Positions 38,556-48,106 of a stretch of DNA of 64,000 nt are shown piece after piece. The number at the start of each line of letters is the position of its first letter. The stretch's first letter is position 1. Source of the stretch: Samsonia erythrinae (lineage in GTDB: Bacteria; Pseudomonadota; Gammaproteobacteria; Enterobacterales; Enterobacteriaceae); assembly GCF_004342665.1 (NCBI RefSeq), contig NZ_SMBY01000012.1, positions 43,745 to 107,744 on the forward strand, in the 5' to 3' direction. The translations under genes were made by a program, and so were the position numbers. Under the pieces are notes generated by a model. That model saw nothing but the letters and a program-made list of their open reading frames with translations, did not search any database and was not told the origin of the DNA.

Positions 38556-39185
38556 ATGCTTTGGTCATTCATTGCGGTGCTTTTTTCCGGTTGGCTGTAC
38601 GTGGACGCCAGCTATCGCGGCCCAACCTGGCAACGTTGGTTATTTAAACCGGTTACCATGCTACTGCTGCTGGCGCTGGCCTGGCAGACGCCGCTGTTGG
38701 GCGTGACGGGCTATCTGATTGTGCTGGGGCTGCTGGCAACGCTGATCGCAGATACCCTGCTGTTGCTGCCGACGCAGCGCCTTCTCTTTGCGTTCGGCGC
38801 CTACTTTCTTTCCCACCTGCTTTACAGCATCAGCTTTTTTACCGGACAGATCACGTTCACATTCTTCTGGCCGCTGGCATTGACGCTCGCAATTGTCGCG
38901 GCAATCCTCATCGCCATTATCTGGGAACGTCTGGAAGCACAGCGTTGGCCCGTCTGCGCATTCATCATCATGACGACCTTGATGGTGTGGATTGCCGGCG
39001 AACGCTATTTCGCACTGGGGACAAACGCGAACTTCTCCTTACTGGCGGGTACCGTGCTGCTCTTTATCGCCCACGCCGCCTGGCTGATCCACCATTATCG
39101 CTTCCCGTTCCGAGCGCATCAGGCAATCGTCGCAGCCGGTTATTTTGGCGGTCATTTCCTGATCGTCCGCTCCCTCTATTTTTAA
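38556..39185 (+). CDS. yhhN: YhhN family membrane protein (lysoplasmalogenase-like)
   Basis: A 209-residue protein with seven to eight membrane segments. It starts [19 protein letters not shown] and matches E. coli YhhN (208) throughout, ending [11 protein letters not shown]. The YhhN/TMEM86 family includes lysoplasmalogenases, but bacterial members of this branch have no proven activity. The ATG at 38556 follows AAGGA; a frame open from 38523 is not used. Confidence 0.9.
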   Translation: MLWSFIAVLFSGWLYVDASYRGPTWQRWLFKPVTMLLLLALAWQTPLLGVTGYLIVLGLLATLIADTLLLLPTQRLLFAFGAYFLSHLLYSISFFTGQITFTFFWPLALTLAIVAAILIAIIWERLEAQRWPVCAFIIMTTLMVWIAGERYFALGTNANFSLLAGTVLLFIAHAAWLIHHYRFPFRAHQAIVAAGYFGGHFLIVRSLYF

Positions 39186-39235
39186 GGTTTAGAGCACGGG
39201 TGAAAACGGGCTAAGGGCTGAAACGCGCTGAAAAA

Positions 39236-39481
39236 TCAGCGCCCCTTACGCACCAGATAACGGTAGGGAAGCTGTTCAGTATCCTGCGCCAGAAGTTCAT
39301 GCTCCATATACACGCAAAAACCGGGAATATCGCGGGTGGTGGCCGGATCGTCGGCAATAATCAGCAGCGTTTGCCCGATTTCCATCTGGCGTACCGTCTT
39401 ACGCACCATCATCACCGGCTCAGGGCAGCGCAACCCCTGCGCATCAAGCGTTTTGTCCGGATTAGTAAAGGGATTGGTCAT
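39236..39481 (-). CDS. tusA: TusA, sulfur-carrier protein
   Basis: An 81-residue sulfur carrier, the E. coli length. The active Cys lies in [18 protein letters not shown], and [13 protein letters not shown] is conserved. It accepts persulfide sulfur from IscS and passes it to TusBCD for 2-thiolation of tRNA wobble uridine. The ATG at 39481 is chosen by length match; a longer frame opens at 39505. Confidence 0.95.
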   Translation of the reverse strand: MTNPFTNPDKTLDAQGLRCPEPVMMVRKTVRQMEIGQTLLIIADDPATTRDIPGFCVYMEHELLAQDTEQLPYRYLVRKGR

Positions 39482-39663
39482 TAACATTCTCAGGGCTGGA
39501 ATCAAAAAACCGCCTTAGTTTACGCTGCGGATTTGCCGACGCAAGCGACGACAACGTTTGCGCATAAAACAACCACGCTTTCGCGGCAAAACACATTGCA
39601 TTAACGAAACAATTGCGTATTATGCCGCCGCGTTGCAGTGTAAAACTGCACCAACATCATTGC

Positions 39664-39694
39664 TTGGGTTCCCTCACCCCAATAACCAAAAAGG
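39664..39694 (+). promoter_or_regulatory. preQ1-I type riboswitch controlling yhhQ translation
   Basis: TTGGG (39664-39668) pairs with CCCAA (39678-39682) as stem P1. The loop reads TTCCCTCAC and the 3' tail TAACCAAAAAGG, with CCT of the loop able to pair with AGG of the tail to make the H-type pseudoknot. The UUC after P1, the CACCC before the P1 closing strand and the A-rich tail fit the preQ1-I consensus. The AAGG of the tail is also the ribosome binding site, seven bases before the yhhQ ATG, so ligand binding should block translation. It precedes a queuosine-precursor transporter, a known partner of this class. Confidence 0.75.
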
Positions 39695-39701
39695 TCATAT
39701 T

Positions 39702-40379
39702 ATGTATCGTTTTACTCCCCAGCAGCGGCTTACGGCGCTGATCTGGCTATCGTTGTTCCATATCCTGATCATTACGTCGAGTAATTATCTGGTGCAGCTC
39801 CCGGTATTGATTTTCGGCTTTCATACCACCTGGGGCGCCTTTACCTTTCCGTTTATTTTTCTGGCAACGGATCTGACCGTGCGGGTTTTCGGTGCGCCAC
39901 TGGCACGCCGCATTATTCTGGCCGTCATGCTGCCCGCGCTGGTGATTTCCTACGTGGTTTCCTCTCTGTTTTATCAGGGGGCGTGGCAATCTTTCGCGGC
40001 GTTAAGTCAGGTGAATATCGTCGTGGCACGCATCGCCTGCGCCAGCTTCATGGCTTATATTCTCGGCCAGATTCTGGATGTCCACGTCTTCAACCGGCTG
40101 CGTCAGATGCGTGCGTGGTGGGTCGCGCCCGCTGTTTCAACGGTATTTGGCAATTTCAGCGACACGCTGGCGTTCTTTTTCATCGCCTTTTACCGCAGCA
40201 CCGACCCCTTTATGGCGGCGAACTGGATTGAAATCGCAACGGTGGATTACACCTTCAAGTTGCTGATCAGCCTGATCTTCTTCCTGCCAATGTACGGCGT
40301 CATGCTGAACATCGTACTCAAACGTCTGAGTGCGCAGAACAGCGCGGTCGACTACCGCGCCCTCAACAGCCATCATTAA
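39702..40379 (+). CDS. yhhQ: YhhQ, queuosine precursor (preQ0/preQ1) transporter
   Basis: A 225-residue inner-membrane protein with six segments and the COG1738 signatures HTTWGAFTFPFIFLATDLTVR and NFSDTLAFFFIAF. E. coli YhhQ (221) imports preQ0 and preQ1 for queuosine tRNA modification. The ATG at 39702 directly follows the riboswitch-borne ribosome binding site; the frame is open from 39558 but that region is leader RNA. Confidence 0.93.
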   Translation: MYRFTPQQRLTALIWLSLFHILIITSSNYLVQLPVLIFGFHTTWGAFTFPFIFLATDLTVRVFGAPLARRIILAVMLPALVISYVVSSLFYQGAWQSFAALSQVNIVVARIACASFMAYILGQILDVHVFNRLRQMRAWWVAPAVSTVFGNFSDTLAFFFIAFYRSTDPFMAANWIEIATVDYTFKLLISLIFFLPMYGVMLNIVLKRLSAQNSAVDYRALNSHH

Positions 40380-40386
40380 TGCCTTC

Positions 40387-40412
40387 GGGCGGCGATGCGC
40401 GCCGCCCTTTTC
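40387..40412 (+). terminator. yhhQ terminator
   Basis: GGGCGGCG-ATGCG-CGCCGCCC is an 8-bp GC stem followed by TTTTCC, starting eight bases after the yhhQ stop. Confidence 0.85.
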
Positions 40413-40547
40413 CTTTCAGACACTCATCGGTATGTAAAAATAACGGGGGTGCCGACAACGGTTTGCAACAACAAAATGCTTGTTTTTGCTATCCGAATAG
40501 GGTGCCATACTGTGATTACCTGTTTAAAAACGAGAGAAAGGGATCCC

Positions 40548-41114
40548 ATGTCGAATCTAGTCAAATACCTCGGTGTCGGCTTGCTTGTCGGCCTGCTGGC
40601 CGCTTGTGACGGCAAGACGGATGACGCCGCAAAAGCGGGAGCACAAGATAAACCCGCCGCTGAAGCCACCACAGGTCAGAATATCGAATTAATGGATGGC
40701 AAGGTTGCGTTTACCCTGCCGGCCGATATGCGTGACCAAAGCGGTAAAGTGGGTACGCAGGCGAATAACATGCACGTTTACGCCAATGACAATGGGCAGA
40801 AAGCGGTCATCGTGATTGTTGGCGACAACACCACGGAAGAGTTGGGCGTGCTGGCGCAGCGTCTGGAAGATCAGCAACGCACGCGTGACGCCAACCTCCA
40901 GGTCGTCACCAACAAAACCATCGATGTTGACGGCAAGAAGCTGCAACAGCTCGACAGCATTATTACCAGCAGTGGACAACAGGCCTATTCCTCCGTGGTA
41001 TTAGGAAAAGTAGGAAACCAACTGCTGACGTTGCAGATTACGCTGCCTGCCGGCAATCAGCAGCAGGCGCAGAGCGAAGCGGAAGGCATCATCCATACCC
41101 TGAAGCTGAAATAA
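40548..41114 (+). CDS. dcrB: DcrB, envelope lipoprotein
   Basis: A 188-residue lipoprotein (E. coli DcrB 185). The signal peptide ends in the lipobox LLAAC with the modified Cys at about residue 20; Asp follows, which would keep it at the inner membrane. The core contains [16 protein letters not shown] and [14 protein letters not shown]. In E. coli it is needed for infection by phages C1 and C6 and links to envelope lipoprotein processing. The ATG at 40548 follows GAAAGGGA. Confidence 0.94.
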   Translation: MSNLVKYLGVGLLVGLLAACDGKTDDAAKAGAQDKPAAEATTGQNIELMDGKVAFTLPADMRDQSGKVGTQANNMHVYANDNGQKAVIVIVGDNTTEELGVLAQRLEDQQRTRDANLQVVTNKTIDVDGKKLQQLDSIITSSGQQAYSSVVLGKVGNQLLTLQITLPAGNQQQAQSEAEGIIHTLKLK

Positions 41115-41131
41115 TCGGTGTTCTCGTCTGT

Positions 41132-41155
41132 CGGTAGCCACGTCGGTGGCTACCG
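41132..41155. terminator. Stem-loop between dcrB and yhhS
   Basis: CGGTAGCCAC-GTCG-GTGGCTACCG is a perfect 10-bp stem lying between two convergent genes and touching the yhhS stop. T tracts are weak on both sides, so efficiency is uncertain. Confidence 0.65.
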
Positions 41156-42352
41156 TCATCCGACTGTCGCGCGCCGGCTCAGACGCAACGTCAGCGCCAG
41201 ACCGCCGAGTCCCAACAACGCCGCCGCCAGATAAATAGAGGCGATACCGGTATACCCCATCAGCACCCCCGCCAGCGGCCCGACGATGCCCAGCGACAGG
41301 TCGAGAAATATCGTATAAGTCGCCAGCGCGCTGCCCTGATTCTGCGGTGATACAGCCTGAACGGCGACAACGCCTAATGCCGGAAACACCAGAGAGAAGC
41401 CCGCCCCCGCGAGGAACGCGCCGATTTCCGCCATCAGCGGCTGCGTCGCGCCCCACACCAGCAGCAACCCCATAATTTCCACCACAAAACACGCCATCGC
41501 CACGCGTAATCCGCCAAATCGCTGAATACTGTTAGGAAACACCAGACGCGTGCCAACGAAAGCGCAGCTGAAAATGGTCAGCGTCAGCGCCGCGCCTTCC
41601 CAGTGTCGATCGGCATAAAACAACGTGATGAAAGTGGCGATTACGCCAAACCCCGCAGAGGCGATCGCCAGAATAATGCCGTAAACCCAGACCTTCCCCA
41701 GCACTTCGCGAAAGGGGATCTTTTTTCCCGGCGCCACCTGCACCGCCGGGCGCGGCAGTGCGCAAACGATCGCCACGGCCGCAATCAGGATAATACTGAC
41801 GGAAAGCAACGTTAACCCGCCGATGTGGTTGAGCCAGACGCCGAGCGGTGCGCCGATCGCCATCGCGCCGTAGGTCGCAATGCCATTCCAGGAAATGACC
41901 CGCCCGATATGTCGGGAGCCCACCACGCCGACGCCCCATAGCGTGGCGCCCGTACCGGCAAAACTCTGCCCGACCCCCAGTACCACGCGCCCGAGACACA
42001 GTAGCAGCAGCGCGAGCGCGGATGAAGCGTCGCTACAGGCCGCCAACAGGTAAAACACCCCGCTCAGCATGACGCCGACCAACCCCCAAACGACGATGTT
42101 CTTCGGCCCTTTTTCATCTGCGCTACGACCGGCATGGGGGCGACTCAATAGCGTGGAAAAATATTGCAGGCTGATAACCAGCCCGGCCCAGAACGCGCTG
42201 TAGCCAAGGTGATCGTGTACATACCCCGGCAGCACCGCCAACGGCAGACCAATATTCAGATAGCTGGCGAAATTGAACGCCACAATGGAAACGATACGTA
42301 AATTCAGGCGCAGGCCGCTCAGCGCCGGTTCAGTTGGGGAAGGTGTCAACAT
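41156..42352 (-). CDS. yhhS: YhhS, MFS transporter
   Basis: A 398-residue major-facilitator protein with 12 segments (E. coli YhhS 405). It has FNFASYLNIGLPLAVLPGYVHD near the N-terminus, the MFS motif A-like loop LSRPHAGRSADEKGPK, and GVGQSFAGTGATLWG. Substrate is unknown; overexpression in E. coli affects drug or herbicide tolerance. It retains the E. coli position after dcrB. Confidence 0.9.
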   Translation of the reverse strand: MLTPSPTEPALSGLRLNLRIVSIVAFNFASYLNIGLPLAVLPGYVHDHLGYSAFWAGLVISLQYFSTLLSRPHAGRSADEKGPKNIVVWGLVGVMLSGVFYLLAACSDASSALALLLLCLGRVVLGVGQSFAGTGATLWGVGVVGSRHIGRVISWNGIATYGAMAIGAPLGVWLNHIGGLTLLSVSIILIAAVAIVCALPRPAVQVAPGKKIPFREVLGKVWVYGIILAIASAGFGVIATFITLFYADRHWEGAALTLTIFSCAFVGTRLVFPNSIQRFGGLRVAMACFVVEIMGLLLVWGATQPLMAEIGAFLAGAGFSLVFPALGVVAVQAVSPQNQGSALATYTIFLDLSLGIVGPLAGVLMGYTGIASIYLAAALLGLGGLALTLRLSRRATVG

Positions 42353-42481
42353 GGAAAAATCACTCGCTTAACGTCCGTGCATGACGTACGTTCAGAAAAA
42401 CATCGAAAAGTCACATTCTTATATTGTTGGTTATAATCAAACGTATGTTAATCAGTTAATCCCGAACGCAGGAGAAACGCA

Positions 42482-43498
42482 ATGCCTGTACCGGCAGATC
42501 CGGATCGTCAGTCTACATCAACAGCCCCCGCGGGGGACAACTCGCCACCGCAATCCCTTTCGTTTCTGGGCAAAGTCAAACGTCTGGCCGACCGTATCCA
42601 GGCGATCCCCAGCGTGGCGCACCTGATTCGTGCGGGTGAGCGTTTCAACGATCGCATGGGCAACCAATTTGGCGCGGCGATTACCTATTTTTCCTTTCTG
42701 TCGCTGATTCCGATCCTCATGGTGTCTTTCGCCGCCGTCGGCTTCGTGCTGGCCTCCAACCCCGATCTACTGACGGGGCTCATTAACCGTATCGTCAACA
42801 GTATCAGCGATCCCAATCTGGCTAATACGCTGAAAAATACCGTCAACACCGCCGTACAACAACGCACCACCGTCGGGATTACCGGTTTGCTGATCGCGCT
42901 CTATTCCGGCGTCAGCTGGATGGGCAACCTGCGTGAAGCGATTCGCGCCCAATCGCGCGACGTGTGGGAACGAAATCCGAAAGACGAAGAGAAAATTTAC
43001 TTTCAGTACACGCGGGATTTTCTGTCGCTGACCGGTCTGGTTATCGCGCTGATTATCACGCTTTTCCTGACCTCGGTTGCCGGCACCGCACAAAATGTCA
43101 TTGTGACCGCGCTGGGGCTGGATGGCATCGAGTGGCTGCGCCCTGCGTTAACGCTGATCGCTCTGTCGATCTCCATATTCGCTAACTACCTGCTATTCCT
43201 GTGGATATTTTTTGTCTTACCGCGCCATAAGCCCAAACGTAAAGCGCTCTTGCGCGGCACGTTGATTGCCGCCGTCGGTTTTGAAGTCATCAAATTCGCC
43301 ATGACCGTCTCCCTGCCTAAACTGGCCAGTTCCCCTTCCGGCGCAGCGTTCGGCTCAGTCATCGGCCTGATGGCATTCTTCTATTTCTTTGCCCGACTGA
43401 CGCTCTTTTGCGCCGCCTGGATCGCGACCGCCAACTACAAAGGGGATACGTCGACAGACAGGAACGAGCAGGATAAACAGACGTCGCCGCCGCGCTAA
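42482..43498 (+). CDS. yhjD: YhjD, YihY/BrkB-family inner-membrane protein
   Basis: A 338-residue protein with six membrane helices (E. coli YhjD 337). Conserved stretches are FGAAITYFSFLSLIPILMVSF and GLLIALYSGVSWMGNLR. An altered E. coli YhjD bypasses loss of Kdo by helping lipid IVA reach the outer leaflet, so a lipid-translocation role is suspected. AGGAG lies eight bases before the ATG. Confidence 0.92.
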   Translation: MPVPADPDRQSTSTAPAGDNSPPQSLSFLGKVKRLADRIQAIPSVAHLIRAGERFNDRMGNQFGAAITYFSFLSLIPILMVSFAAVGFVLASNPDLLTGLINRIVNSISDPNLANTLKNTVNTAVQQRTTVGITGLLIALYSGVSWMGNLREAIRAQSRDVWERNPKDEEKIYFQYTRDFLSLTGLVIALIITLFLTSVAGTAQNVIVTALGLDGIEWLRPALTLIALSISIFANYLLFLWIFFVLPRHKPKRKALLRGTLIAAVGFEVIKFAMTVSLPKLASSPSGAAFGSVIGLMAFFYFFARLTLFCAAWIATANYKGDTSTDRNEQDKQTSPPR

Positions 43499-43541
43499 AA
43501 CCAAATGGAAAACGCTGGTTTTCCGATCCACGTCATGAAAA

Positions 43542-43560
43542 AATAAAACATCGTTTTAAT
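43542..43560. promoter_or_regulatory. KdgR-like operator upstream of kdgK
   Basis: AATAAAACATCGTTTTAAT is an imperfect palindrome (AAAAC-ATC-GTTTT core) fitting the KdgR-box pattern of enterobacteria. KdgR represses pectin breakdown genes including kdgK, so the site is in the expected place, about 105 bases before the kdgK start. Confidence 0.65.
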
Positions 43561-43570
43561 GCTATTGACT

Positions 43571-43594
43571 CAGTCTCACGTAATGTTGAGACTG
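43571..43594 (+). other. Stem-loop in the kdgK leader
   Basis: CAGTCTCA-CGTAATGT-TGAGACTG is a perfect 8-bp inverted repeat located ten bases after the KdgR-like box and 71 bases before kdgK. It could be a second operator or an mRNA leader stem. Confidence 0.5.
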
Positions 43595-43665
43595 ACGTTA
43601 ATTTCCATCTTTTTATGCCCCAAACATTTACGTGGCAAAGTCCCTTTTCAAACAGGCTAAGAGTG

Positions 43666-44598
43666 ATGACAACTACTAACATTGCCGTAATCGGCGAATG
43701 CATGATCGAACTGTCGCAGAAAGGCACGGACCTTAACCGTGGTTTTGGTGGCGATACGCTGAACACTGCTGTTTACATTGCCCGTCAGGTAAATACCGAT
43801 AAGCTGAACGTGCATTACGTGACCGCGCTCGGCACCGACAGCTTTAGCAAAGAGATGGTGACCGCCTGGCAAAACGAAGGGGTGAAAACCGATCTGATCC
43901 AGCGTTTGGACGACAAATTACCGGGCTTATACTTTATTGAAACCGACGCTAGCGGCGAACGCACGTTCTACTATTGGCGTAATGACGCCGCAGCCCGCTA
44001 CTGGCTGGACAGCCCGGAAGCAGAAAAAATCGTTCAGTCGCTGGCACACTTTGATTACCTCTATCTGAGCGGCATCAGCCTTGCGATCCTGAACGCCGAA
44101 AGCCGCCAACGCCTCCTCGCCTTACTGCGCGCATGCCGCGCCAACGGCGGAAAAGTGATTTTCGACAACAACTACCGCCCGCGTCTGTGGCAAAGCAGAG
44201 AAGAGACGCAACAAGCCTATACCGATATGCTGTCCTGCACGGATATTGCCTTCCTGACGCTGGATGATGAAGACATGCTGTGGGGAGAGAAACCGCTGGA
44301 AACGGTGCTGGAACGCACGCACGCACTGGGCGTGAATGAGGTGGTCATCAAGCGCGGAGCGGATTCCTGCATCGTGTCAGAACGCGGGCAAGCACCGGTT
44401 GATGTCCCCGCGATCAAGTTGCCGAAAGAGAAAGTGGTTGATACCACCGCAGCAGGGGATTCATTCAGTGCAGGCTACTTGTCTGTACGCCTGAATGGCG
44501 GCAGTACGCAGGAAGCGGCACAGCGCGGCCATCTGACGGCCAGCACGGTCATTCAATACCGCGGCGCGATTATTCCGCTTGAGGCGATGCCAGCCTGA
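43666..44598 (+). CDS. kdgK: KdgK, 2-dehydro-3-deoxygluconokinase
   Basis: A 310-residue PfkB-family sugar kinase (E. coli 309). The N-terminal IAVIGECMIELSQ and GGDTLNTAVY bind substrate, and DTTAAGDSFSAGYL carries the anion hole and catalytic Asp. It phosphorylates KDG, the end point of pectin breakdown, before cleavage by KDPG aldolase. The ATG at 43666 is chosen over one at 43615 because it gives the family N-terminus. Confidence 0.96.
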   Translation: MTTTNIAVIGECMIELSQKGTDLNRGFGGDTLNTAVYIARQVNTDKLNVHYVTALGTDSFSKEMVTAWQNEGVKTDLIQRLDDKLPGLYFIETDASGERTFYYWRNDAAARYWLDSPEAEKIVQSLAHFDYLYLSGISLAILNAESRQRLLALLRACRANGGKVIFDNNYRPRLWQSREETQQAYTDMLSCTDIAFLTLDDEDMLWGEKPLETVLERTHALGVNEVVIKRGADSCIVSERGQAPVDVPAIKLPKEKVVDTTAAGDSFSAGYLSVRLNGGSTQEAAQRGHLTASTVIQYRGAIIPLEAMPA

Positions 44599-44611
44599 AC
44601 CGCCACAGAAC

Positions 44612-44635
44612 AAAAGGCCGCGATCGCGGCCTTTT
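44612..44635. terminator. Bidirectional terminator between kdgK and yhjJ
   Basis: AAAAGGCCGCG-AT-CGCGGCCTTTT is a perfect palindrome-like stem with A and T tracts on both sides, placed between convergent genes. Confidence 0.88.
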
Positions 44636-44647
44636 ATCTTGTCTGTT

Positions 44648-46156
44648 TTATTGCACGACGGGAGCCGCCGTTTCCTGCGCTTTCACGCCTTCAGGCGCGG
44701 TCGTTACAACGGCGCTGGCGGCGGGCTCGGTCGCGGGCGCCATTATCTGGTCGTATGCAGCCTGCAACGCCTTCATATTCGCTTCCGGCTCACCCTGTTG
44801 CTGAATCAGCATCAGCGTTGCATCCTGTGAAAGCTGCTGGTGGAGTTCCTGATTCAACCTATCAAGGGTTAACGCCGACAGGTAACTCTGGCGCAGCTTC
44901 TGGTACTGTTCAGGGGCGATATCCACCACGCCATTTTGCTGAGAACGCAGTCGCCGCTCCATCAGGATATCGGTGCTGGTGCGGGCATAGGTGGCAAACA
45001 GCTTGTTCAGTTCCTCCGTCTTACGCGCCACCAGAGCATCAAACTCTTGTTGCGTCAGTCCTTCTTCACGCAGTCTGGCCAGTTCCCGCGCCACAAACGT
45101 CATGCCCGGCCCGACGGCGTCGCTATTCGGGACATCAATATGAATCGCACACTGGGAGCGGGTATAAAACACATTACAGTCAAAGCGAAGATTGTTGCCC
45201 TTCAGCGGGCTTTTCTCCAATGCCTGCTGCAAATTCCAGAACAGCGCTTCCCGCGTCACATCGCCCAGCCAGTAGCGCACCAGCGCCTGAGATTCGCGAA
45301 TCGGGTGCCACGGGGTATCCCACACCAGTGAAAGCGTGTCCTGCCGGACATTCTGATTCATCAGGCTGATTGCCTGCGGCGGTAGCGGACTTAATGTTGG
45401 AACGGGGGCTGGCGCTTCGCGTTTACCCTGCAATGGGGAAAACGTCTTAACAATCTGTTCGATAACGCTGCGATTATCCACATGACCGACGATATAGAGC
45501 GTCATGGCGTCCGGCGTATACCAGGTTTTATAAAATTGCTGTAGCTGCTCGCTGTTCAGCGGCAGTTTGACATCCTGAGCGGGGTCATGCGCCAGCAGAA
45601 CCGACCCCTTCAGGCGATAGCGCCAGCCTGGGTCCTGCGGGTTAACCGGAAAGGTTGCCACCCGATCGGGAACCTTTAACGCCGCCTGAATACTCTCGTC
45701 GTCGATCGTCATCTGCCCTGCGCTTTCTGACAGCCACGCCAGCGCTTCTTTCAGCAGTTCCGGGCGGTTATTCGGCAGGCTCAGGTTATAAGAGGTAAAA
45801 TCGTAAGAAATAATCGCCGGAGGCGGAACGCGAGAACCGTCATGGTTTTGCGTCCACATGGAAGGCCGCTGTGTGACTGACAATTTATCGCCGGGCGCTA
45901 ATGCCAAACGGGGGATAAGGTGAGCAAACCCCACTTGCTGCGCGTTTTCCAGCATCGACCCGGTATTCACAACCAGACGCAGCTCAACCCGGTCACCGGG
46001 TCGCTGTGGCGTCGTTAATAATTGCCAGGTAAAACCATTATCAAGTCTGCCCTGCTGCCAGGCAGGATCGGGCTGTAGTGTTTCAGCCTGCACGTTGTTG
46101 CTGACAACGGCCAGCAACAAACCACCAACGAAAAGCGCTTTTTTGGTGCCCTGCAT
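44648..46156 (-). CDS. yhjJ: YhjJ, M16-family peptidase homologue with a lost zinc site
   Basis: A 502-residue exported protein (E. coli YhjJ 498) with a signal peptide ending NNVQA-ETL. It has the two-lobed M16 (pitrilysin) layout, but where active members have HxxEH, it has AHLIPRL: the first His is kept while Glu and the second His are Pro and Arg. It is therefore unlikely to be a metalloprotease and may be a binding or chaperone subunit. The C-terminus is Ala- and Pro-rich. It keeps the E. coli position between kdgK and dctA. Confidence 0.92.
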   Translation of the reverse strand: MQGTKKALFVGGLLLAVVSNNVQAETLQPDPAWQQGRLDNGFTWQLLTTPQRPGDRVELRLVVNTGSMLENAQQVGFAHLIPRLALAPGDKLSVTQRPSMWTQNHDGSRVPPPAIISYDFTSYNLSLPNNRPELLKEALAWLSESAGQMTIDDESIQAALKVPDRVATFPVNPQDPGWRYRLKGSVLLAHDPAQDVKLPLNSEQLQQFYKTWYTPDAMTLYIVGHVDNRSVIEQIVKTFSPLQGKREAPAPVPTLSPLPPQAISLMNQNVRQDTLSLVWDTPWHPIRESQALVRYWLGDVTREALFWNLQQALEKSPLKGNNLRFDCNVFYTRSQCAIHIDVPNSDAVGPGMTFVARELARLREEGLTQQEFDALVARKTEELNKLFATYARTSTDILMERRLRSQQNGVVDIAPEQYQKLRQSYLSALTLDRLNQELHQQLSQDATLMLIQQQGEPEANMKALQAAYDQIMAPATEPAASAVVTTAPEGVKAQETAAPVVQ

Positions 46157-46496
46157 GTGAACCCCTACTCATACTATCCAACATAATAAATGTGGTTATT
46201 GTTGATCATTATGGCGGCCTTGCGTTTGCCACCGCACACTCTCGTGGATATTTCACGGAAAAATAGAAGACGCGAAGTGTACCACTCCCTAAGACCACGC
46301 GCTTTTATCTATGTCACTCCAAAAGGCTAAATAATCTGTAAAAAAGGTAAAAATCGTTATATTTAACAATATATTTACCTTTTTTGTCTTTCCGTAAGGG
46401 GGACACAACAGCCCGGTTAGAATCATTCGCAGGCAAAAAAAATTCCCCACGGGGCGATAGCACCGTGGGGAAGGATTTCAGAAAACGGCAGTGGAA
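46157..46496. other. yhjJ-dctA spacer
   Basis: A 340-base spacer between two leftward genes. The right end holds the dctA terminator (46432-46470); the rest should hold the yhjJ promoter. No gene is seen. Confidence 0.5.
46432..46470 (-). terminator. dctA terminator
   Basis: On the minus strand CCCCACGG-TGCTATCG-CCCCGTGGGG folds into a strong stem and is followed by AATTTTTTTTGCC. It lies about 27 bases after the dctA stop. Confidence 0.88.
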
Positions 46497-47789
46497 TTAT
46501 GACAGCGCGGTTGGGGTTGCCGCGTTATCGTTCTTATTATTACCGGAAAGCTCGGCCTCCAGCTTTTTCTCATCCAGCTCGCGGCAGTATTTCGCGACCA
46601 CGATGGTGGCCACACCGTTACCAATCAGGTTGGTCAACGCACGCGCTTCCGACATGAAACGGTCAATACCCAGAATCAGCGCCAAACCGGCAACAGGGAG
46701 GTGGCCGACGGCAGACAGCGTCGCCGCCAGTACGATAAACCCACTCCCCGTCACACCCGCAGCGCCTTTAGAAGACAGCAGCAGAACCACCAGCAGCGTA
46801 ATCTGATGCCAGATATCCATATGGCTGTTCGTCGCCTGAGCGATAAATACCGCCGCCATCGTTAAATAGATAGATGTGCCATCGAGGTTGAACGAATAAC
46901 CGGTCGGAATAACCAGACCCACAACGGATTTTTTACAGCCGACTCTCTCCATCTTCTCCAGCATACGCGGCAGCACGGATTCAGAAGAAGACGTCCCCAG
47001 AACGATCAGCAGCTCTTCACGGATGTAGCGAATAAATTTGAAGATACTAAAGCCCGTGGCTTTGGCGATACTGCCCAGCACCAGGAACACAAACAGGATA
47101 CAGGTGAGGTAGAAACAGAGGATCAACTGCCCCAGTTGCACCAGCGTCCCCACGCCATATTTACCGATGGTAAAGGCCATTGCGCCAAACGCCCCCAGCG
47201 GAGCCAGCTTCATGATCATGTTAATGACGCCGAAAATGACTTTGGAGAAGCTTTCGATCACATCAAAAATCATTTTACCTTTCGGTCCCAGACGGTGCAG
47301 CGCAAAACCAAACATGACGGCAAACAGCAGAACCTGCAAAATATTGCCGCTGGCAAACGCCCCCACCACGCTCGCCGGGATCACGTCCATCAGGAACGGA
47401 ATCAAGCCTTGCTGCGCAGCCTGCTGGGTATAGACCGCCACCGCCGAGGCATCAAGCGAGCTCGGATCGACATTCATACCCGCACCGGGTTTAATCACGT
47501 TGACCACGATCAGGCCAATAATCAACGCAATCGTACTGACGATTTCAAAATACAGTAAAGAGGCCGCACCGGTGCGCCCCACTGATTTCATACTCTCCAT
47601 TCCTGCAATACCGGTCACTACCGTACAAAAGATAACCGGCGCAATAATCATCTTAATTAATTTAACAAATCCATCGCCCAGCGGTTTCATTTGCTCACCA
47701 AGCTGCGGGTAGAAATGACCCAACAGTATCCCTACCGTAATGGCAACAAGAACCTGAAAATAAAGACTTTTAAAAATTGATGTTTTCAT
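46497..47789 (-). CDS. dctA: DctA, C4-dicarboxylate:proton symporter
   Basis: A 430-residue DAACS-family carrier (E. coli 428). Family motifs [32 protein letters not shown] and [11 protein letters not shown] form the Ser-rich hairpin and substrate site. It takes up succinate, fumarate, malate and some aspartate under aerobic conditions. It is monocistronic. Confidence 0.96.
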   Translation of the reverse strand: MKTSIFKSLYFQVLVAITVGILLGHFYPQLGEQMKPLGDGFVKLIKMIIAPVIFCTVVTGIAGMESMKSVGRTGAASLLYFEIVSTIALIIGLIVVNVIKPGAGMNVDPSSLDASAVAVYTQQAAQQGLIPFLMDVIPASVVGAFASGNILQVLLFAVMFGFALHRLGPKGKMIFDVIESFSKVIFGVINMIMKLAPLGAFGAMAFTIGKYGVGTLVQLGQLILCFYLTCILFVFLVLGSIAKATGFSIFKFIRYIREELLIVLGTSSSESVLPRMLEKMERVGCKKSVVGLVIPTGYSFNLDGTSIYLTMAAVFIAQATNSHMDIWHQITLLVVLLLSSKGAAGVTGSGFIVLAATLSAVGHLPVAGLALILGIDRFMSEARALTNLIGNGVATIVVAKYCRELDEKKLEAELSGNNKNDNAATPTALS

Positions 47790-48106
47790 ACGTACGTCCT
47801 ATGGTGAGGAAAACACAGGTGGACAATAGGATACGAAAACGCCGCCTGTGATTGCGCCGGAAAATAACATTGCAATAACAAGCTGAGAATGTTTTATAAC
47901 TTTAGTTTGTGAACGGTAGGTTAAAAACAAGAGCTGAATCACGTCAGCCACAATTATAAAGAAACATTAATGCAATTTATTTGCAACAGATGCACGGTTT
48001 TTCAGCAAAAAAGCACCATAAAAAGCCGCGAACACGCGTCACAAGGGAGATGAGGTCTTTCGGAAACTGCGTCGCAAAAATGACATTTTTGTTATCAATG
48101 AAAACA
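47790..48106. other. dctA-yhjK spacer
   Basis: A 317-base AT-rich spacer upstream of dctA and downstream of the shortened yhjK. A half-site TGTGAACGGTAGG at about 47909 might be a weak CRP site. No EAL-domain codons can be recognised in any frame here, so the missing part of yhjK has not just been frameshifted. Confidence 0.5.

Noticed and set aside
39558..39701. N-terminal extension of yhhQ
   Set aside because: The region contains the riboswitch and leader; the family start is the ATG at 39702.
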